From Galeopsis tetrahit (lineage: Eukaryota; Streptophyta; Magnoliopsida; Lamiales; Lamiaceae): a DNA stretch of 64,000 nucleotides. The notes beneath the pieces are model-generated. The model was not told the DNA's origin. It worked only from the letters and a program-made list of their open reading frames with translations, and made no database searches. Location: the NCBI GenBank assembly GCA_963675135.1, contig OY776121.1:71874265-71938264 (forward strand). Direction: 5' to 3'. Shown piece after piece: positions 47,101 to 57,782 of this stretch. The stretch's first letter is position 1, and each line of letters opens with the position of its first letter. The position numbers and the translations under genes were made by a program.

Positions 47101-47712
47101 TTGCCACGTTAGCATCAACCGAATGTTTTACCTCCTACAGCCGATTATTGGACTAAAATGTCGAACAATTGAATGTTAGTGGACTATTTTCAATTTGTGA
47201 AGACTAAAATGTCGAAACATTAAAAGTATTTGTGAAAGTTGACAGGTCTGAAACCAAAATAGAGATAACTTACCTGACTAAAAAAATTATTTTCCTTGTA
47301 TATAATGTACAAGAACCTCGAGTCTGTTTAGTTTCATCAAAATGAAAAGATACAACTAATTAATGTAGATTTCATTTTCAAATACCATCAGGGTCTAAGC
47401 TTGGAACTATGTGCAAAAGACCGAGTAGGTCTGCTCTCAGAAGTCACGAGAGTTCTCCGAGAAAACGGGCTGTCAGTGACTAGGGCAGGCGTGACGACTG
47501 TTGGAGAGCAAGCCATGAACGTATTCTACGTGAGTGATGCTTCTGGTAAACCCGTGGATGCTAAGACCATTGAAGAATTACGCAAAGAAATCGGGCACAC
47601 GATGAGGGTTAACGTGGAAAAGTCCCCGATGGATAACAAAGCACTTGAATCGAGTGGTTGGGGAAAGACGAGCTTCTTCTTTGGAAGTTTACTGGAGAAG
47701 TTGTTGCCTTGA
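44187..47712 (+). CDS. ACR3: ACT-domain repeat protein, ACR3-like
   Basis: ACR proteins have four ACT domains, folds that bind amino acids; plant members are thought to sense amino acids, ligand unproven. Seven coding exons: 44187-44251, 44377-44422, 44553-44667, 45244-45311, 46056-46673, 46749-46856, 47392-47712; 446 codons, the family's normal length. ACT signatures in order: KVDSMNKPGILLEVVQILTD (~37-56), ELIGRDRPGLLSEISAVLA (~120), VRCKDRPKLMFDIVCTLTDM (~265), ELCAKDRVGLLSEVTRVLRE (~345). The start MGSWAYFDPEYETLSIRINP and the C-terminus (SGWGKTSFFFGSLLEKLLP) match Arabidopsis ACR3 rather than ACR4 or ACR5 as I recall them. The start follows a leader-intron acceptor. Introns 4 and 6 each contain a foldback MITE. 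Frame and splice sites are intact. Confidence 0.94.
45510..45770. mobile_element. Foldback MITE in ACR3 intron 4 (AGTATCAC family, copy 2)
   Basis: GTCTCCTGTGAACCCGGGTT and GTTCACGTGAACTCTC at the left pair with GAGAGTTCACGTGAAACTCG at the right. Inside, AAGTGTCATTGTTTA pairs with AACAGTGACACTT. Related to the element at 26322 in the kinase gene. Confidence 0.75.
46985..47295. mobile_element. Foldback MITE in ACR3 intron 6
   Basis: TTTTTTTAGTCTGGAAAGTT and CCTATTTCGGTTTCAG at the left are complementary to CTGAAACCAAAATAGAG and AACTTACCTGACTAAAAAAA at the right. About 310 bp; the flanking splice sites are unaffected. Confidence 0.8.
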
Positions 47713-48397
47713 GTTTGTGTAACAAGTTGAATGATTATGCGTACTTGTGTCTCTACTGATTATGTTTTCACAGCTTTGTACAAGCTTCTATATATGATGA
47801 CTTGCTCAATTGCATCGAACTGTACAAATGAAGGCAAAATTTGTAATAAAGAGCTGTACAATGTATATCAGAAGCTGTTGTTAGTTTTGATTGGGATTGT
47901 TACTTTTGTTTTTAATTACTTGGGAAAGCAGCCTGGTTTTAAAACCCATTCCATGTGTTTAGAATGTATTTTTGTCTTTTTTAACTTTTTTTTTTTTCAA
48001 TTGTCTTTTTACCTTTATTTTACCATTCCTTTTTTTCTTTTTCTTTTATCATCCTTTTCTTACTATTTCCTTTTTGGATCCTTTAAAAAAATATATTGAA
48101 TTTAATAAACCCATAAAAATTAATTTAGATCAGTAAACCTTTATGTATAAAGTAAATAAATGAGTTGACTTTTGTGTAAGTGTGGAGAAAAAGTAATGGT
48201 ATTTGTGTAAATTTGAGGATATTGTGAGGGTGGAATATATAAAGGGTTTTCCATTTTAAAGGTGTGAAAGTAATTGTGAGACGTCTTAAAAAGGAAAGTG
48301 TGAAAGTAATTGCGGAACAGAGGGAGTATTATTTAATTTTTTGGATCCATTTCTTGAAATGATTTTACATATATTATTTGTAGTATTAAAGAGTATC
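47713..48397. other. 3' flank of the ACR3-like gene
   Basis: A 3' UTR with AATAAA-like signals (TTTGTAATAAAGAGC near 47838), then T-rich spacer and a MITE-like edge (GGAACAGAGGGAGTATTA near 48312). No gene. Confidence 0.55.
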
Positions 48398-48548
48398 ACT
48401 AAATTTACTAAATGTGACAAAGTGGGATAGCTCAAGTGCTTAGAGCACCACTACCTAGGCCTTAGGTCCTGGGTTCGAGTAATGGGAGGGAAAAAAAAAG
48501 GATGGGTATTTAACTTTCCATAAAAAAAAAACTAAATTTACTAAATGT
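48398..48548 (+). mobile_element. tRNA-derived SINE, second copy, 18-bp target-site duplication
   Basis: The same body as at 9766: GACAAAGTGGGATAGCTCAA, AGAGCACCACTACCTAGG, B box GGGTTCGAGT, GATGGGTATTTAACTTTCC and an A tail. It is flanked by the perfect 18-bp repeat ACTAAATTTACTAAATGT (48398-48415 and 48531-48548). The long exact duplication indicates recent insertion. Confidence 0.93.
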
Positions 48549-49239
48549 ATTAATCGTAATACGATGTGTTATTTACACTATTGAAATGTCTTACTCGTTT
48601 ATACGTACCAAAGGGTGGGAGTAGACAGACATGCGCAAATTGAAACCGGAAGAACCGGTCGGTTCGAAATTATCGGTATCAGTTAAAAAAATTGAATTGA
48701 AATCGTAAAATGGTGATTCGGTTATGGATAAATAAAATAAATCAAACTGTAACCTCTATTTCTAATCGAAATCGGGGATTTTAACTGTTTGTGCATGTCT
48801 AGGTGGGTGGGAGGTGGATAAAGCTGTCAAAATGGGCTAGGCCCGTTGGGTCGATCCGCCCTCGCCTATTAAAAATGTGGGTTGGATTGAATAATACAAG
48901 CCCGTATGGACTAGATCGTATGGATTGTGGATTTTGGCGGGTTGGACCACGGATGGTCCGCGGGTTGACTCGTGGGCTTTTTATTTTAAATTTTAAAATT
49001 TTTTTCTGAAAGCAAATTTTAAATTTTTTAAGATTAAATAAAACATTACTTATTAGAGTTGGTCTCTTGGTGTAGGGTGCACCGTGCACACTATGCCACT
49101 AGTCAACCCTTATTATTTAAAAAGACATAAAATTTACATAAAGTAGTCCCTGGTCAGACGGTTATTATGACTCAAACTGGATTGAAGGTCTCAGATTTGA
49201 AACCTGTGTCCTCCATGTATTAATTAAATTAATTTTAAA

Positions 49240-50435
49240 ACTATTTATTATTAACACTTTTCAACAATTTTTATTTTTAAAAAAATATCACGTTACAATA
49301 TTTAAAAATACCACTTTTCTGTGTCCTCCATATATTAATTAAATTAATTTTAAAACTATTTATTATTACCACTTTTCAACAATTTTTATTTTAAAAAAAA
49401 TATCACTTTACAATATTTAAAAATACCACTTTTTACAAAAAAAAAAAAAAATCATTAATAAATATTACCACTTTTTACAATTTTTAATTTTTAAAAAAAT
49501 ATCACTTTACAATATTTAAAAATACCACTTTTTACAAAAAAAAAAAAAATCATTAATAAATATTACCACCTTTTACAATTTTTAATTTTTTTTATCACTT
49601 TTCACTAATAATATTTACCACTTTTTTTTTAGTATTAAAAATTACCACTTTTCACTCATAATAGTTACACTTCAGTATTAAAGATTACCACTTTTCACTA
49701 ATAATATTTAAAAAAAATATCACTTTACAATATTTAAAAATATCACTTTTCATTAATAAATATTATCACTTTTTACAAAAAAAAAAAATCATTAATAAAT
49801 ATTACCACCTTTTACAATTTTTAATTTTTTTTTTATCACTCTTCACTAATAATATATATTTACCACTTTTTAGTATTAAAAATTACCACTTTTCACTCAT
49901 AATAGTTAGCACTCTTCACTATTAAAGATTACCACTTTTCACTAATAATATGTACCATTTTTTCGTTATTAGAGTTTACCACTTTTCACTAATAATAGTT
50001 ACCACTTTTCAGTTTTCACTAACTTTTCACTAATAATAGTTACCACTTTTCAGTTTTCACTAATAATAGTTTCTACTTTTCACTAATAATGTTTACCATT
50101 TTTCACTAATAATAGTTACCACTTTTCAGTATTAAAAATTACCACTTTTCACCAATAATGTTTACCACTTTTCACTAATAATAGTTACCACTTTTTCAGT
50201 ATTAGAGATTACCACTTTACACAAATAATGTTTTTACCACTTTTCAGTATTAGAGATTACCACTTTACACCAATAATGTTTACCACTTTTCAGTATTAGA
50301 GATTACCACTTTACACAAATAATGTTTACCACTTTTCAGTATTAGAGATTACCACTTTACCCAAATAATGTTTACCACTTTTCAGTATTAGAGATTAACA
50401 TTTTTCACAAATAATGTTTACCACTTTACACAAAT
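49240..50435. repeat. ACCACTTTTCA minisatellite array inside the MULE-like element
   Basis: Dozens of imperfect units built on TACCACTTTTCACTAATAAT. In the right half a ~47-bp higher-order unit alternates TTTACCACTTTTCAGTATTA and GAGATTACCACTTTACACAA. The left half has longer (~130 bp) repeated blocks with ATCACTTTACAATATTTAAA. No coding content. Confidence 0.9.
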
Positions 50436-50584
50436 AACGCTTCATCATAAACCAAGGCAACGGTCACCATGACGGTCGGAAGAGGAACCTGGAGTGGGAG
50501 CAGGTGGCCGGAACTGAGGAAGACTACGTCTACGTTGTGAAGACAAACATAGTGAAAGGTGTGTATATTTTTTAGGGTTTACAT

Positions 50585-50765
50585 ATTTAAAAAAAAAAGC
50601 AGAAAAAGAGCGAATAAAAAAAATAGCAGAAAAAGAGCGAATAAAAAAAATAGCAGAAAAAAGCGGATAAAAAAAAAAGCAGAAAAAAGCAATAAAAAAA
50701 AATAGTAAAAAAAAGCGTTAAAAAAAAGCAGTAAAAAGCGGTTATAAAAAAAAAGTTAAAAAAAT
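50585..50765. repeat. A-rich GCAGAAAAAAGCG repeat
   Basis: About ten short units of the type AGCAGAAAAAGAGCGAATAA and AAAAAAGCGG, A-rich on the + strand. Low complexity. Confidence 0.8.
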
Positions 50766-51189
50766 GAGTGCACCACATCACTTTGGTGTGTATGGTGCAT
50801 ATAAGACTTTCCCTACTTAAGTTTGTGGATAAGATGTCATATAAGAAATTTATGAATTTAATTCAACTTTAAATCAAGATACAAAATTAAAAAATATTAT
50901 ACTTATTAAACAAAATTGAGATTTGAGAATGAGAATACACCGCTGTCGTTCATGTATTCACATGACTCAGAGAGAGATTTGATAATTAATGTAGATTTGA
51001 ATATTTTTTTAACTTTCTCTTTATAAATGCATAATTATAATGAGTAGATTGAGAGAGTACGTGGTAATATGGGTATTCATAAATTGATACTTGTTACTAA
51101 TAGTTGAATTGATTTATCATTGAATATTATATATTTTTGTTATTGATAGTTGGGCTTATTTGCCCATTAAACTTTAGTTGAATATTATA

Positions 51190-51222
<33 letters not shown>

Positions 51223-51629
51223 GAGAAGGTTGAATATTATATATTGATTCTAAGAATTTAAACAATATTAAAGTTTAAATTTTAGTTCGATTGATTTGTC
51301 AATTAAATAAAAAATTATTTTTTGAGGTTTACTTTTTGATTATAAGAGATTAAAATTATTCACTTGGTGTATTTAATTAAAAATTATCCAAAATTATTTG
51401 TACTTCTTTTTTTATATTAGTAATTATTTAAAATTTATTATAATAATAAATGTGAAAAAATAAATATATTATAAAAAGTTCGTGGGCTAACCCGCCATGG
51501 ATTGGGTTGAGTATTTTTCAACCCGTTCCCACCGTGGACCGACGTGCCAAAATTCATAAAATGGTGGGTTGAGCTGGGTTATGGACCGCACCGCCCTGTT
51601 AGCCCGTTTTGACAGCTCTAGAGGTGGAT

Positions 51630-53265
51630 GTGATTGATAAAAAAAGATCTTTGTGCCGTAAAATTCAAATTTATGATTTTTTTTAAAAGAAAATTCAAAT
51701 TTATGATTGTTTTAGTTATTAATTAATTTGTGTTTCTTTCAATTTAGCGGAGTATTATTATATCTAGAACTAGAATTGTGAAATTCAGCCACTGAATCTT
51801 AATTATCATAATTAATTATACGATGAAGAAATTAAATGGGTGAAGATATGATATTATAATATTATTTCACACGGATCGTCTATGGACATGCATGCATTTG
51901 TGATATATTATAGATATGGGACAGTTGTAGTTGTACACTTGTACACCGCTTACCTCTTGCTGTTAAAATAAATTAATATAAAAATAAATTTGTGTAATGA
52001 ATAAAATTTGATAAACACACTCATGTAATAATCCTCATATTATTAGTGTTAATTAATTAAGCTTATCAATGATTGGTTGGGTAACGAAATGCATCTGGAC
52101 TATAACCCGACTCAGGTTCAATGGTATTTTGTATTCATAGTTGATTATTGGACACAAAATTTAATTTATGATTAAAAAAAAAAAAGGCTAGCATAGCTAG
52201 GAAAAAAGCAACATGATAAGAAATTTTGGATGGGCTAATATAAATATAAATATCCAATTTATAAAGTCGAACAAAAGTTTGGAAAATGGCTACTCCAAAT
52301 AATTGATAGAATTGCCATTTTGGACCCACCACTTATTTGGAGTCTAATATTATCCATTTGGGCTATCTGGGGGTATTAATTGAACTTCTTTAAATTTTAT
52401 TTTATGGAATAAGTATAATTTGGATATGTATTAGTGCATTAAGTATAAATTGTACTCTCTTTTTTTTTTTTTTTTTAACAAATAAGCATTCGAACTTTTA
52501 AAATCGAATATGATTAGTTGAGGGGCTTATTTTTGCACTATTTTAGAAATTAGAGTGTTTGTTTGTATAAAAAAATAGTGCAGGTTTCAAGGTCCAAATT
52601 GTACTTCATCCCTTTTGTATGAGGGCAATATTAAATTTAAATATTATTTTGTAAAAAAAATAAATGTCTTGTTACTTTTAATAAATATTAATTCATCTGT
52701 TCAATTTCGTTGTTTCTAATTTTTTTGGATTGTACAATTTCAATGCTCAATTTCCCTTCTGAGAAATCGACGTCCCTTTATTTTTCACTCTATTTTATCT
52801 ACTTTGTACTCTAGTTTATTTGTTTTATCATAAACAGAGTAATATTTTTAAAACAGGCCATTTAAATTGGACGAGGGGTATAAAAAACATAGAGAGATGT
52901 TCTGAGTATTAACAATTATCAATCAATCTATTATGCAATAATTTTAAAATTTAAAGAATAGAAAAGAAATATAATAATGTAAATTTATTAAAATTAAGGA
53001 TTTTTACAGCTAACGCATCAGTAGAATTTTAAAGTTTTATTTTGATCATTCCAGATTTACACCTTTGTATAAAATACTTATTTATTACTTGTATTAAGTA
53101 TAAAATACTTAAAATAATTAAATAGTATTTCAAGGCATTCATCATTCATCTAAATCATATAATACCTTAAAATGGAATTGGATGGACGATAGACTTAGTT
53201 TCTGATTAGAAATAAATATAAGAAAAGTTTGATTGTATTTCATAACATATTGTGAGAGGTAAAAT
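51630..53265. other. AT-rich spacer
   Basis: No gene supported. It has poly-T runs at 52456 and an AT-rich MITE-like boundary near 52690-52880 (AATTCATCTGTTCAATTTCG and CATTTAAATTGGACGAGG), which are imperfect inverted repeats. Confidence 0.5.
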
Positions 53266-53452
53266 CTAGTATGCACTCCAGTGCATGCTGTGCACTTTAG
53301 TTAATGTTGCACTTTTCAATTTTACTGACTTACACTTTTTGGTAAATGGTGTTGCACTTTTTAATTATTATTTACCATTTATCAAAAAGTGTAAGACAGT
53401 AAACTGAAAAGTGCAACATTGACTAGGGTGCACAACATGCACTCGAGTCCAT
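53266..53452. mobile_element. Foldback MITE, GTGCAC family, copy 2
   Basis: TATGCACTCCAGTGCATGCT and GTTGCACTTTTCAATTTTAC at the left pair with CTGAAAAGTGCAAC and GCACAACATGCACTCGAGT at the right. Shorter loop than the copy at 13452. It ends about 15 bp before the Copia LTR. Confidence 0.85.
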
Positions 53453-53467
53453 AGCAGATCAACCCAT

Positions 53468-53642
53468 TGTGAGAATAGGTATGTGATCACCATTAATGAG
53501 GTGATAGGAATAAATCACTATTTATAAATATTTAAAAGGAGATAAACATGGTAAATATAACAAACCATATCAAAGAGATATATACAAAGATATGGTCAAA
53601 ATAAAAAAGATATTATTCCTATATTTACATTATTCCCTATTA
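53468..53642 (-). repeat. Copia 3' LTR (left copy)
   Basis: On the + strand it begins TGTGAGAATAGG and ends CCCTATTA. About 10 mismatches by eye against the right copy. The pol frame stops inside it. Confidence 0.88.
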
Positions 53643-55777
53643 TCCCCCGTCAAGCGATGCTGAGGATGAGGACGAACGCAGAGCTTGGATCGTAAAAATT
53701 TGAAGTTCGGCTGAGGAAGACTCTTAGTAAAGACATCGGCGAGCTGAAGGTTGGACGAGACGAACTGGGTGAGGAGGCGACCAGAGGAGACCAACTCACG
53801 AATAAAATGGTAGTCAATCTCGGTGTGATTTGCTCGCTTATGGGCGACCGGATTTTGACTCCAAAATAAGGCACTTTTGTTGTCGCATAGGAGAGTTGGG
53901 GCGGACACGGGGAGTTGGCCAAGCTCCCGAAGAAGGTTGTTGACCCAAACGACCTCCTGAGCAGTGTTAGCAAGTGCACGATACTCGGACTCACAACTCG
54001 AGCGAGCAACAGTGGGTTGTTTCTTTGCACTCCAAGAAACCAGGTTGCCGCCGAGAAAGATAGAATAACCGTACGTTGAACGCCGAGTGTCGGTGCACCG
54101 AGCCCAGTCTGCATCAGAGTAGGCGACCAACGAGTAGTCACTATGCCTACCAAAAGTAAGGCCAAAGTTAATCGTGCCTTTAACATACCGTAAAATCCAT
54201 TTTACGGCGAGGAAGTGATCATCAGTAGGCGACTGAAGGAACTGACTAACATGATTGACAGCATAAGACAGATCCATGCGAGTGATAGTCAGATACTGAA
54301 GGGCACCAACAAGCGAACGATAAAGAGTGTGGTCGGCGAAGGGTGTCCCAGAGCGAACAAGAGATTCCCCCGCGGTAAGGGGAGTGGAAACAGGCTTGGA
54401 GTCAAGCAGCTCGGCACGGACGAGGATGTCATGAGCGTACTTTGCCTGACTGAGAAAAAATCCACCAGGAGTGTGCGAGACCTCAAGGCCGAGGAAGTAG
54501 CTTAGGCGACCAAGATCCTTGATCGCAAATTCTTTGTCGACGCGACGAATGAAACGACGAATGACATTATGGTCACTCCCTGTCACAATAATATCATCGA
54601 CATAAAGTAAGAGGTACAAAGTAACTGTACCACGCCGGAAGTAGAAGAGAGAGGGATCTGCTCGATTACAAAGAAAACCCAAGGTCTTAAGGAAGTTACT
54701 GAAGCGAACAAACCAGGCGAGTGGAGCTTGTCGAAGACCATACAGAGCTTTCTTGAGGCGGCAAACATAGTCTGGGAAGCGAGGATCAACAAAGCCAGGG
54801 GGCTGAGCCATGTAAACGGTGTTTGTCAACTTCCCATGAAGAAATTCATTATTCACATCAAGTTGATGCATGTGCCACTGATTCCGAACAGCCAGACACA
54901 GGATGATGCGAACAGTTACAGCCTTGACAACCAGACTGAATGTATGTGAGAAGTCAAGGCTAGGTACCTGAGAGAAGCCCTGGGTGACCAGACGAGCTTT
55001 GTAGCGATCAACAGTACCGTCCGTAAGATATTTGGTGCGAAAAACCCATTTCGAACCAACAATATTTGTAGAAGGTGGGCGAGGAACCAATTCCCAAGTT
55101 TGGTTAGCATGCAGAGCATCAAGCTCAGATTGCATGGCAGCCAACCAGTGTGGATGCTCAAGGGAAGATTTGAAACCCTTAGGCTCGGCAGAGGTGGAGA
55201 GGGCGGACAGGAGTCCGGTGGTCACAATGTCGGCAATGTGCCGAGTCTTGAAAATCCCAGACTTGGCCCAAGTGACCATCAGGTGAGTCGAGGCAAGTGT
55301 AGGGCGAGCAGCAGGTGGTTGGGCAACTGGGCGAGTAACAAGTGGTTGGGTAGCAGGGCGAGCAGGTGGGGGCTGATCAGTTAGACGAGCAATAGGCACT
55401 TGAGCTGGCCGAGCAGGAGGCAAGACCGGTTCTAGAGGATCCGGACAAAGAACACAAGGAAGCTTGGGAGCAGCAGTCGATGGTTCCAAAAAAGAGCTTA
55501 TCTCAAGGGAATCAACAGGTGAGGAAGGAGCAGGCTTGGCCGAGAACGGGAACACAGACTCATCAAACTGAGCATGGCGAGTAGTGTAGAAGCGGGAAAT
55601 GATTGGATCGTAACACCGAAACCCTTTGTGAGAGGAACTGTAACCCATAAAAACACACGGAGCACTGCGAGGAGCAAGCTTGTGGAGAGCATAATCTCGA
55701 ACATATGGAAATACGCGACAACCAAATGTTCTGAAGTTTGCAAAGTTCGGAGCAGTGCCGAACAGAAGCTGAAAGGG
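53630..55777 (-). pseudogene. Copia pol, reverse transcriptase and RNase H part
   Basis: Follows the TAG at 55778-55780 in the same frame; the first Met is at 55648. RT landmarks: WVFRTKYLTDGTVDRYKARL, QLDVNNEFLHG, the catalytic YVDDIIVTG and YFLGLEV. RNase H: YSDADWARCTDTRRSTYGY, CESEYRALA, CDNKSALF and the late HTEIDYHFIRE and ADVFTKSLP. This 3' two-thirds has no internal stop, so only the upstream nonsense codons break the polyprotein. Confidence 0.9.
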
Positions 55778-57133
55778 CTACCTATCCCCAAGAACAGGGG
55801 TGGGCAAAAGGTTAATAATGTAGACTACAGTGGAGAAAGCATCAACCCAGAAGTGGCCAAGCATGCTCGCCTGAAATAACAACGAGAGCCCAGTTTCAGT
55901 GACATGACGATGCTTGCGCTCAGCCCGACCATTCTGTTGAGGAGTGTAAGGACAAGAGATTCGATGATGAATGCCATGATCGGCGAGGAAACTACGAACG
56001 CGGCCATTAAGAAATTCTGTACCACCATCACTCTGGAAGACCTTAATATTGGTAGAAAACTGATTACAAACAAAGGTGTGAAACCGCATGAACACATCAA
56101 AGAAGTCAGACTTGGCATGCAACGGGTAGAGCCAGGTGAATCTGGAGAAATCATCCACAAAAATGACATAGTATCGAAAACCATCATTAGAAGCAACAGG
56201 GGCAGGTCCCCAAAGATCACAATGAACTAAATCCAAAACACGAGATGCTCGCTTCTCATTTAATGCAAAAGATAAATGTTTACTCTTAGCCAATTGACAC
56301 GGAGTACATAAGCCCGGTTTGGGCAAAATAGAAGTAAGGGACAACAAATCCAATTTATTCAACAAATTAACTATAGAAATAGGAACATGGCCTAATCTAC
56401 GATGCCAACACTCAAAAGAAGCCTTCAATGACGAGCTCCGTAAAGCAGCGACCAAGGCTGGAGTGCCCTGCTTTAGGGCATAGAGTCCTCGACTATGCCG
56501 ACCCCTCGCCAAGGGTTGCTTGGTCGCCCGATTCTGGATGACAAATGAGTCATTAGTAAACAAAACATCAATAGGAAAGTCCGAAGTAACCTTACCAATG
56601 GATAACAATTTCTTAGTGAGATGTGGTACGACAAACACATCTAACAAACGAACATCCTTATTAACCGAACACGACCCAACATGAGTGATCGAAATAGTAG
56701 AGCCATTAGCAACAATAACATTGTCGTTACCAGAATACGGGTGAGGATTTTCCAGGTCAACCGAGCGAGGAGTCATGTGAGCGGAGGCACCACTATCGAG
56801 GAACCAATCCGAAGCAAGAGGATGCGAGACATGACACTGAGAATCAAGGGTATGAGCAAGATTGGCCGTAGAAGGGGTAGGGCGAGCATAACGGTCCGGA
56901 CATCGATTTGCATAATGACCATGTTGGCGATAAATCTGGCAAGTGGGAGGGCGGCTAGCAGGGACTGAGCCACTAGCCGAGGATCCAGTGGTTACCTGGC
57001 GACCAGAATTCCGAGGAGAGAAGTTACGGGATTTAGTGCCAGGGCGAGCAGGCTTACCCGAGCGACCAGAGGCAGAGAAAGCTGGAACGGGCGAGGACGA
57101 GGAGTCCATCGAGCGAGTAAACTGCTCATAGTT
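55778..57133 (-). pseudogene. Copia gag zinc knuckle, protease and integrase part
   Basis: Lies between two in-frame stops (TAA 57134-57136 and TAG 55778-55780). The zinc knuckle reads CQIYRQHGHYANRC, with Tyr in place of the second Cys. The protease active site is LDSGASAHMT. The integrase has the HHCC zinc domain (CWHRRLGHV...CTPCQ) and the DDE core (HCDLWGPAP, FQSDGGTEFLN, TPQQNGRAERKHRH). Confidence 0.9.
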
Positions 57134-57520
57134 TTAGGCCTGATGGATCAGATCCCGAAAGGCAGGCATGGGCGTCATAGCCATGCGAGTGTCAGAGAAA
57201 CCAGTGAACTGGGGGCCGAGACCGGTAAGAAACCAATGACACTTGTCGTCATCATCAACAGGCTTACCGATGGAGGCGAGTTGATCGCAGAGAGCACGAA
57301 ACTTCTTGCTGAAGTCGTTGACGGAAGTGGATCCACGACGAAGGGAGAGTAGCTGATTCCGCAGTTGAGTGATGCGGGAGACCGAGGTGTGACTGTAGGC
57401 TTCCTCGAGTGCGACCCAGATGGAGCGCGAGGTGTCACAGCCGATGACCTCAGTCATGACTTCTTCAGATAGGGAGGAAAGAAGAAGACCGAGGATCTTT
57501 TGAACCTGGAGTGGGAGCCA
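57134..57520 (-). pseudogene. Copia gag fragment (UBN2-type), N-terminus deleted
   Basis: The readable C-terminal half of gag: SSLSEEV, IWVALEEAYSHTS, LRNQLLSLRRGSTSVNDFSK, CDQLASIGKPVDDDDKCHW. Upstream a short leader (MAVAPTPGS) is placed directly against it in another frame, so roughly 300 bp of the usual gag N-terminus is missing. Ends at the TAA at 57134. Confidence 0.82.
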
Positions 57521-57602
57521 CCGCCATGAGGAGGGAAGGGAAATTTTTTAGCGTGAGACTTTAGAGAGAAAATTAGGGTTTCGAAGAGTCAGACTGATAA
57601 CA

Positions 57603-57777
57603 TGTGAGAATAGGGATGTGATCACAGTTAATGAGGTGATAGGAATGAATCACTATTTATAAGTATTTACAAGGAGATAAACATGGTAAATATAACAAAC
57701 CATATCAAAGAGATATATACAAAGATATGATCAAAATAAAAAAGATATTATTCCTATATTTATATTATTTTCTATTA
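57603..57777 (-). repeat. Copia 5' LTR (right copy)
   Basis: TGTGAGAATAGG to TTTTCTATTA on the + strand, the counterpart of the left LTR; the primer-binding-like site is directly to its left. Confidence 0.88.
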
Positions 57778-57782
57778 CCTAT

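Larger units (their letters stand above)
48820..51620. mobile_element. MULE-like non-autonomous element
   Basis: The left end AAGCTGTCAAAATGGGCT matches the complement of the right end AGAGCTGTCAAAACGGGCT. Similarity continues inward for ~150 bp (runs of GGGTTGGA/CAACCC, GGACCACGG/CCGTGGACC). The 9-bp direct repeat GAGGTGGAT flanks both edges (48811-48819 and 51621-51629), as expected for Mutator-like transposons. There is no transposase frame; the interior is mostly an AT-rich tandem array plus ~100 bp of GC-rich unique sequence near 50450-50560. Confidence 0.75.
53468..57777 (-). mobile_element. Ty1/Copia LTR retrotransposon, degenerate
   Basis: Short LTRs (175 bp each) bracket a gag-protease-integrase-RT-RNase H polyprotein on the complementary strand, the Copia order. 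A 5-bp near-duplication flanks it (CCCAT at 53463, CCTAT at 57778). A primer-binding-like TGTTATCAGTCT (57591-57602, complementary strand) resembles the initiator-Met site TGGTATCAGAGC with changes. A polypurine tract (GGGGGA) sits at 53643-53648. Two nonsense codons and a missing gag N-terminus make it non-autonomous. Confidence 0.93.

Noticed and set aside
48803..49089. Open frames on both strands at the left end of the MULE-like element
   Set aside because: They lie in the terminal inverted repeat, are rich in Gly/Pro/Arg from repeated GGGTTGG text, and show no protein similarity.
49240..50435. CRISPR-like array
   Set aside because: Units are AT-rich, variable in length and without unique spacers; this is a plant minisatellite.
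50450..50560. Shared 16-mer GAACCTGGAGTGGGAG between the MULE interior and the Copia gag leader (near 57503)
   Set aside because: Too short to show common origin; flanking bases do not align.
54215..56968. Plus-strand open frames across the Copia element
   Set aside because: They are antisense shadows of the well-supported complementary-strand polyprotein.
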